From Siphonodentalium dalli (lineage: Eukaryota; Mollusca; Scaphopoda; Gadilida; Siphonodentaliidae), in contig CP136066.1 in assembly GCA_032622095.1 (NCBI GenBank), forward strand, positions 191,262,816 through 191,326,815: a DNA stretch of 64,000 nt, in the 5' to 3' direction. Shown one piece after another: positions 58,696 through 64,000 of the stretch. Position 1 is the stretch's first letter, and every line of letters starts with the position of its first letter. Made by a program: the position numbers and the translations under genes. The notes beneath the pieces are model-generated. The model did no database searches. It had not been told where the DNA came from and was given only the letters and a program-made list of their open reading frames with translations.

Positions 58696-59251
58696 CATTA
58701 CAGTACGAGTTGCAAAGTCGGTCACGGTCATCTCAGACTCTATCGCAAAACACGTGGGGAATATCGACTGGACTGAGATGCAAGTCTTTCGTGGTGCCAA
58801 CATATCACGGTTGGAAAGGAAAGTAGTTAACGGCTCTGCAAAAACCGACTTTGACTATGTCATTCTTCGTGTGGGTACCAATGACATTTTTTCGGGACAG
58901 TCTGAGAAGCAACTTATTGCTCAGTACAACAGTCTTATTACTGCTGTGAAAGAACAATCTTTTCATCACGCTACGGTCATCATGTCTGCGATAATTCCCA
59001 GGGCATGTGACTTTAACACTTCAAACGATATCGTTCGAACTCTCAATCAGGCGTTGCATAGACTTTGCAAGCGACCCAATATTACATATATTCACACATT
59101 TCGACCCTTTTTGGATAAGAAATCACATTTGCCATTGACCGAATTATATGAGGATGGTTTACATTTAAATATTGAAGGCACACTTGTTTTGCGAAGTTAT
59201 TTTATAGAATTCATCCGCTGTCTTCCGTTTCTTTCTAGGGGGAGCTCATAA
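58696..59251 (+). pseudogene. Ngaro-like element: SGNH hydrolase domain
   Basis: The open frame begins after a stop and contains all four SGNH blocks. These are VISDSIAKH (nucleophile Ser), FRGANISRL (Gly), LRVGTNDIFSG (Asn) and EDGLHLN (Asp-His pair). It lacks an ATG before block I; a splice-acceptor-like ttgtcattacag just before it, after the recombinase stop, suggests joining by splicing or by reinitiation. This frame is uninterrupted, unlike the rest of the element. The role in the life cycle is unknown. Confidence 0.8.
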
Positions 59252-59254
59252 GTC

Positions 59255-59735
59255 CTGTGACTAGAATGGATATGGCTTCCTACAGACTCATAGGTGTTTG
59301 GTTTCACCGTGTTTGTATGTTCTGTGCTTCTCGGTTGGCGGCCGTTGTTGGCGGTGAGTGACCCATCTTTGGATCTTGGTCAGTTTTGTATATATAGGTA
59401 GTTTAATTTTTTGTTGTAAGATTCTCATTGTTTTCATGCTTTCAAATTCATTGCGCCATGATGGTTTCTTGCGAAGTATTGCTGGTCAGTCAGGTGCGAG
59501 TAATGTTTAGATATATAGACATTCATATATATATTTCCTATATATATTGATCAGGTGACATTTCCAACATAATTATTAATTAATTAATAATGTCCAGCGG
59601 TGCTTCGCTGGCTTCCATCATGGCGTTATACGTCATAATTCCTGTAAATATAAATTCATAAATCGGCCATTAAATGATCTTGTTCAGTTTAACCAATTGT
59701 TTATGCTTACTGCACATAGGAGTTCATTATATAAG
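59255..59735 (+). other. Likely 3' terminal region of the Ngaro-like element
   Basis: Non-coding DNA following the last element frame, where B1-A2-B2 split repeats would be expected. I could not pair repeats by eye. Confidence 0.35.
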
Positions 59736-59739
59736 GTTG

Positions 59740-60120
59740 GTGGCAATCGACAGCGTCCTTTTAGAACTGTTTAACCTGCACCATATCGATATCGTAAAAA
59801 GTTGCTCCTGCTTGCAGGCCCAATTATAGATATCAGGACCCCACCTTAATTTCTATAGCGAACATACATACATTCCAAAATATATCTAAATGACTATAGA
59901 TACATGTACCACTGTTACCACATTTAGACTCCTCGTCACGTATATCACGGAGATGCCTGTGTATAAGTTTGGTGAAAAACGGCGTCAAAAACGATATTAT
60001 CAATTTGTGTGGCCCTCCCAAACCTCCTTTCCTGACCCAGCTTGCACTGTTTCGGAACATTTGAACAACGCAATTAGACTACATGTATATCATGGAGGAT
60101 ACCTATGCAATATGAGGCCG
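59740..60120 (+). repeat. Family C repeat unit(s)
   Basis: ataaggttggtggcaatcga, cacggagatgcctgtgtata, agtttggtgaaaaacggcg and cctcctttcctgacccagct parallel the 46430-47010 units. Confidence 0.55.
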
Positions 60121-60124
60121 GGGT

Positions 60125-60955
60125 TATGGGCTAATTATGTGATAAATAACATTATTACCCGCCTTCATCGACTTAAAAGTTATATTATCCTTGTTACCAA
60201 ATTATATTCAATCTTGAAGATCACATAATCATCCCGTTTAAACCCGAATTCTCAACGTTCCTTTAAGGGGCATACATAGTTGGTTGTAATTCTACTGTGG
60301 AATCTTCAAAAATGTCTTAACATAGAACGTCACTGAACATCCCAATTCAAAACATAATTTAAACCCAGTTGTTCGGAAACGCGATTTTGATATAATCGAC
60401 CCAACTCGCTGAGAGATGTTTATGACCACTTGTGGATCTGAATTTATTTTGTACCCCACCCTTCAGCCAGTGCTGGGTCGGTTCAGCCCGTTTATATGGG
60501 CACGTTGGCATGTGTTAGGCACGATCGCTATGTTATGTAAAGAAACTTTACTGATGTCAGAGAGGGGGTACTTTCTGGTGGCTCTTTTACAGCCTAGGTC
60601 TACCCACAGGCGTTGGTACCTGAATAATCCTTATCTTAATTTTAGTTTATTGATGGAGATAATGTGTGCAGGTGTGCGTCTTGATAATAGTATTTTCTTG
60701 ATTTTAGTATTTTGAGATAGTTATTTGATGGCTTATACTAAGGGCAAGGATACGACAAGAGTATAATTGTCCTTACTGCGACTTTCAATGTCACATCCGG
60801 AACCCGTCTCGTCTGCATGCAGTTTAGTATTGATGTTATTCGATGGATTGAACAACGGGCTTGTATGATCCACAGCTAGCTTTTACTAAGGACGATTATT
60901 GTCCTAATATTAAGTTCGTGCATGAGGCAAGAGGCACTGAATCAAGTCAGTGTTT
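60125..60955. other. Gene-free stretch
   Basis: No recognised gene. A 99-codon + frame at 60416-60715 has no domain, and its Met start has no supporting context. Confidence 0.4.
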
Positions 60956-62085
60956 CTTCTGCTGGGTATTGTAGCCTATCTATAATAAAGGCGGTATCTG
61001 CAGTGATGTGTAGGGCCAGCTCACGGTTGCGCATAGTTTGTTTAGTACATTTATTAAAGCCCTATTATGTGCAACTTGTAATGTATTTAGTAGAGTTGGG
61101 TTGCATGTTGATTTGATAATTGCCCCATATTCCATAACTGGTCTTATATTTTTGTAAACTTTAGTTACAGTGGAGGAGATTACCCCCATCAACCCACCGG
61201 TGTCCCGGAGTCTAGATAATAGGGCGGTTCTTTGTTTTGCGGTGGTGAAGATGTTAGTTATCTTTTTTTAAGATGAAGGCGTGAGTCGAGAGAGGATCCC
61301 AGTAGGTGGGCTCGTTAGATTGTACGATGCGTGTGTCAAAAAGAGTGAATTTAGGTTTTGAGAAGTAACTTTTTCCGCAAATACAGCTATTTTGGTTTTA
61401 TGAGGGTTTCGATTTATTCTCCATTCATAGCACCATTTTTCTAATAGATGGAGCTGTTTAAAAAAGTTGGAAAGCTTGAACAATTGATGTAGGATCGATT
61501 GGTATGTCGTTGGCATAGATTTTAAATAGCAGTGGAATGAGGACTGATCCTTGGGGTCCAAGTCTTTAAAGGAACACTTTCTTATATTTCATCGTTGATT
61601 TTGACTTTTATAGTTCTATGTGTGAGGAATGATGGTCAGCATGAGTCCTACCATTTTGGGGAGGTCTGTTGTCTGTCATTCTTATTGTATAGTCAAGACC
61701 ATTGTGTCATACGGAATCATAAACTATTATACGCCTAGAAAAGGGCCCTGGTTTCCCAGCCAAGGTTTATTTCCGTTTTACAACCCACGCGAGTCTATAG
61801 ATCATGATCGATACAATATTTGCATTTTCTCTAAGTCATTTGAAATGTATATAAGAAGGTAGTACCGCACAGAAGGGATTGGATTCTGCTGCTGATTACC
61901 CGTTCGAAAAGTTTTCCAGTGAATTGTAGTAAACTGACTCGCCTATTATTTGAGGGTATGTTGTGGTCTTTCTCATGTTAGGTATGGTGGTCCCGATTGT
62001 GTTTTCCATATATCGGGGTAGTAACCCAGCCTCATGCATTTAGTGTACAGGTTCATGAGCACGTCAAATAGGCTATAGGGGGTTG

Positions 62086-62600
62086 GTTTAAACGGTATTT
62101 ATTCCATGAACAATACAACATAAATTACAACATATCAGAATATAACACCATGGACCGGATTCGACATCAATCGTGTGTGCGTATGTGAGTCGTTTCCGGG
62201 AATCTGTTTTTATCCATCCCACCCAGCAAGAGAGCGACTGTCTGATTTATATAATATTGTGTCGTACGATATACTATCCTTAATCCAGATATTACTGTCG
62301 GTCCATGAAGCCGATTATTACTCTCGCGAGGTGGGGTGGGTATATGTACTTCAGGTAATGGCATTGTGTAATTGTGTATAGGCATGAAGAATAATTAATG
62401 TTTAGTGATAATGATGGTGTGTCTCTTCCCTATGTTGCTGTATAGATTCAGATATGTACATGTGGAATAAACTTCTTGTCGCAAAAGCGTCCAACATATT
62501 TTTCTTTTCACTGGCTCTTCTTTCCACTTCTTTTCATTAACGTGTTATTATATATGGTATATATATATTAAATAGATATATACGTGAGATATCGGGGGTT
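62086..62600. other. Probable insertion within the LINE
   Basis: LINE homology is interrupted here by unrelated AT-rich sequence. No coding motif or terminal repeat was identified. Confidence 0.4.
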
Positions 62601-62816
62601 TGCCTGAGTATTACGTATCATGTGATTTCGTCATCATCTGGCACTTTGATATGCTTGCCTCTGTTAATGCTATGTCTCACTGCCTGGTTTGTGATGTCGG
62701 CTGTAGATCCCATGGTTCAGCCTCTTCCTCAAGCAGTGGTGAGCAGAATTCGATTTTATCATTGACACTCGACACTGACATTGAATTCAACATTGACATT
62801 GTGTTTGAACCCCTAT

Positions 62817-63540
62817 TGAATATATCCCCTTGGTGGGATGTGTGGATCTCCCGGAGGCTTTCGTCGAATATTTGGGCTTTTTCTGCATTGTTATCTTATA
62901 TTTTGCCCATTTTTGTCTTGAATCTTATTTGAATAGTCTGTTGCTGTTTTGCCTTGGCCGGTAAACGTTTTAACAGTTTGCCAAATTGTTTTATCCACAT
63001 CTGTATCATTTAAGCTTGATGTGATTTTTTTTACCAGGATTTGGCTTTTTCTTCTTTGATATTGTCTTGTAATTGTTTATTAAGGTTGCTGTATAGATTA
63101 TTATATTCTACATTGACTGGGTTTTCAGCCGATAGCCTCCTGGTTTTCCTTGTGAGCCTAATTTGTTCTAGCGTTTCGCGAGTGACCCTCCAGGTTGAAT
63201 ATATCCCCATTGGTGGGGTTTGTGGATCTCCCGGAGGCTTTCGTCGAATATTTGGGCTTTTTCTGCATTGTTATCTTAAATTTTTCCCATTTTTGTCTTG
63301 AATCTTATTTGAATATTCTGTTGCCGTTTTGCCTTGGCCGGTAGACGTTTTAACAGTTTGCCAAATTGTTTTATCCACATCTCTATCATTTAAGCTTGAT
63401 GTGATTTGTTTTGCCTAATAGTTTATTAAGGTTGCTGTATAGTTTAGTATATTCTACATTGTCTTGTTTTTCGGCCGATAGCTCCTGGTTTTCCTTGTGA
63501 GCCTAATTGGTTCTAGCGTTTCGCGGTTTCTTCGGTTGTA
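62817..63540 (-). repeat. ~380 bp tandem duplication within the LINE
   Basis: gtgtggatctcccggaggct, tttcgtcgaatatttgggct and cgttttaacagtttgccaaa each occur twice, at about 62840-62990 and 63215-63365. Both copies run to gcctaattggttctagcgtt. The second copy has a deletion near 63415. The duplication is within coding-derived LINE sequence. Confidence 0.85.
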
Positions 63541-63679
63541 GTTTTGTGATAAATAGATCGATCGGGAGGTAATCGCTTCCTTCGTCTATAGAGTAATAAC
63601 ATGCATGCAGGTTCTAACCTCATAGCTCAAAAATGCTCAATCATAATCCCCAGCCAACGGGAGCTGCGCTGGTGAAGCG

Positions 63680-63832
63680 TTAAGGACCATGTGTCAGACT
63701 TGTTGTGTAACCCCCGTTCCAGTCAATCCATTTATGTACACATGCAATATTAAATTCACTTCTGTTTGAATTTATGCTATATACATACATATATGCTATT
63801 ACGATTGGAAAATAAATATGTTTTGACCAACT
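63680..63832 (+). mobile_element. LINE 3' tail
   Basis: cttgttgtgtaacccccgtt ... attggaaaataaatatgttttgaccaac matches the tail at 1436-1580 (cttgttgtttaatccctttt ... ggaataaatatgtttacacc). A 5'-truncated copy. Confidence 0.65.
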
Positions 63833-63904
63833 TTTCATAAGAACAAACCTTTAGTAAACTATGGCTGATCAACATGCAGAATTTATTACTCATTTTGAGA
63901 AATT

Positions 63905-64000
63905 ATGAGGGCCTCGAGGGCTCGGTCGGTTAAGAGTACAACTCCAAACCGTCTCGCCCTCCAGCGCTGGCGATGAGGGTTCAAATCCACATGTTTCCAT
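63905..64000 (+). mobile_element. tRNA-derived SINE, head (cut by window end)
   Basis: ggctcggtcggttaagagta is a tRNA A-box region and gggttcaaatcc a B box. The head matches the minus-strand SINE at 3574-3872 (gtacaactccaa, ctccagcgctggcga, agggttcaaa). The body runs past the window edge. Confidence 0.88.

Larger units (their letters stand above)
55124..59251 (+). mobile_element. Ngaro-like tyrosine-recombinase retroelement (decayed)
   Basis: In order on one strand lie gag-like frames, DIRS-type reverse transcriptase, RNase H, a tyrosine recombinase and an SGNH hydrolase. There is no integrase or aspartic protease. No DAM-type methyltransferase lies between RNase H and recombinase, which favours Ngaro over DIRS1. 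SGNH hydrolase frames are known in some Ngaro elements. Several frame breaks (near 55618, 56590, 56690, 56855, 57285, 57665 and 58250) mean this copy is inactive. Split direct repeats expected at the ends could not be identified by eye, so true boundaries lie somewhat outside the given span. Confidence 0.85.
60960..63550 (-). pseudogene. Broken LINE polyprotein
   Basis: On the minus strand, from high to low coordinates: a linker region (63550-62750), then RT segments GYYPDIWK (about 62035) and NNRRVSLLQFTGKLFERVI (about 61950-61890). Next come VYDSV.HNGL (about 61730), GPQGSVLIPLLFKIYANDIP (about 61560-61500), WCYEWRINRNPHKTKI (about 61440-61390) and KVYKNIRPVMEYGA (about 61160-61115). The catalytic YADD box is missing between IVQAF and LFKQL. 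Multiple frame changes and an insertion at about 62086-62600 confirm decay. This is a different lineage from the LINE at 40.9 kb (RT motif GPQGSVL instead of GVRQGVL). Confidence 0.85.

Noticed and set aside
60416-60715. 99-codon + frame beginning MFMTTCGSEF
   Set aside because: No recognisable domain or supporting splice sites; it lies beside retroelement debris and could be chance.
63905-64000. Possible functional tRNA gene
   Set aside because: A and B boxes are present but the cloverleaf stems do not close, and the sequence matches the SINE at 3574-3872.

Overview
This is a gene-poor, repeat-rich, AT-rich piece of an animal nuclear genome. Coding sequence lies in exons bounded by GT/AG splice sites, and the rest is mostly transposon debris: LINE fragments, a tRNA-derived SINE, a hAT pseudogene, a tyrosine-recombinase (Ngaro-like) retroelement and many small inverted-repeat elements. 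C-type lectin exons, a poly-zinc-finger gene and repeats of the 'gggccataactctgg ... acggacggac' kind point to a marine invertebrate. A lophotrochozoan such as a mollusc is my best guess, but that rests on general familiarity and not on a search.

Three host genes can be supported. (1) A C-type lectin domain (CTLD) gene on the + strand, with two phase-matched exons at 3321-3515 and 7716-7930; its 5' exons are not identified. (2) A multi-C2H2 zinc-finger gene on the - strand, with three coding exons at 37023-36717, 31940-30312 and 26838-24656. All junctions are phase 1, and the two large exons are diverged tandem duplicates carrying 13 and 16 fingers. If all three are spliced the protein is about 1372 aa; the middle exon can be skipped without losing frame. 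(3) A second CTLD gene on the - strand: a possible Cys-rich exon (54069-~53910), a Thr-rich mucin-like exon (53278-53024) and two CTLD exons (49907-49722 and 42835-42627). An orphan fragment of a homologous CTLD exon lies at 40364-~40321.

Layout. 1-3300: LINE and hAT debris and a minisatellite. 3.3-7.9 kb: the + lectin, whose intron holds a SINE with a perfect 13-bp target duplication and LINE debris. 8-24 kb: no supported host gene; foldback elements, a roughly 3.1-kb rearranged inverted repeat, decayed zinc-finger repeats, 24-bp-type arrays and small inverted-repeat elements. 24.6-37 kb: the zinc-finger gene with repeat-filled introns. 37-42 kb: an inverted-repeat element with 20-bp palindromes, a TTAA-flanked element and a LINE reverse-transcriptase pseudogene. 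42.6-54.1 kb: the - strand lectin. 54.2-54.7 kb: an inverted-repeat element. 55.1-59.3 kb: a decayed Ngaro-like retroelement with gag, RT, RNase H, tyrosine recombinase and an SGNH hydrolase. 60.9-63.6 kb: a broken LINE on the - strand. 63.9 kb to the end: the head of a second SINE copy.

No rRNA, bona fide tRNA or CRISPR array was seen. The genes do not form an operon or an obvious pathway. The two lectin genes are probably secreted recognition proteins of one family, and the zinc-finger gene is probably a nuclear DNA-binding regulator.
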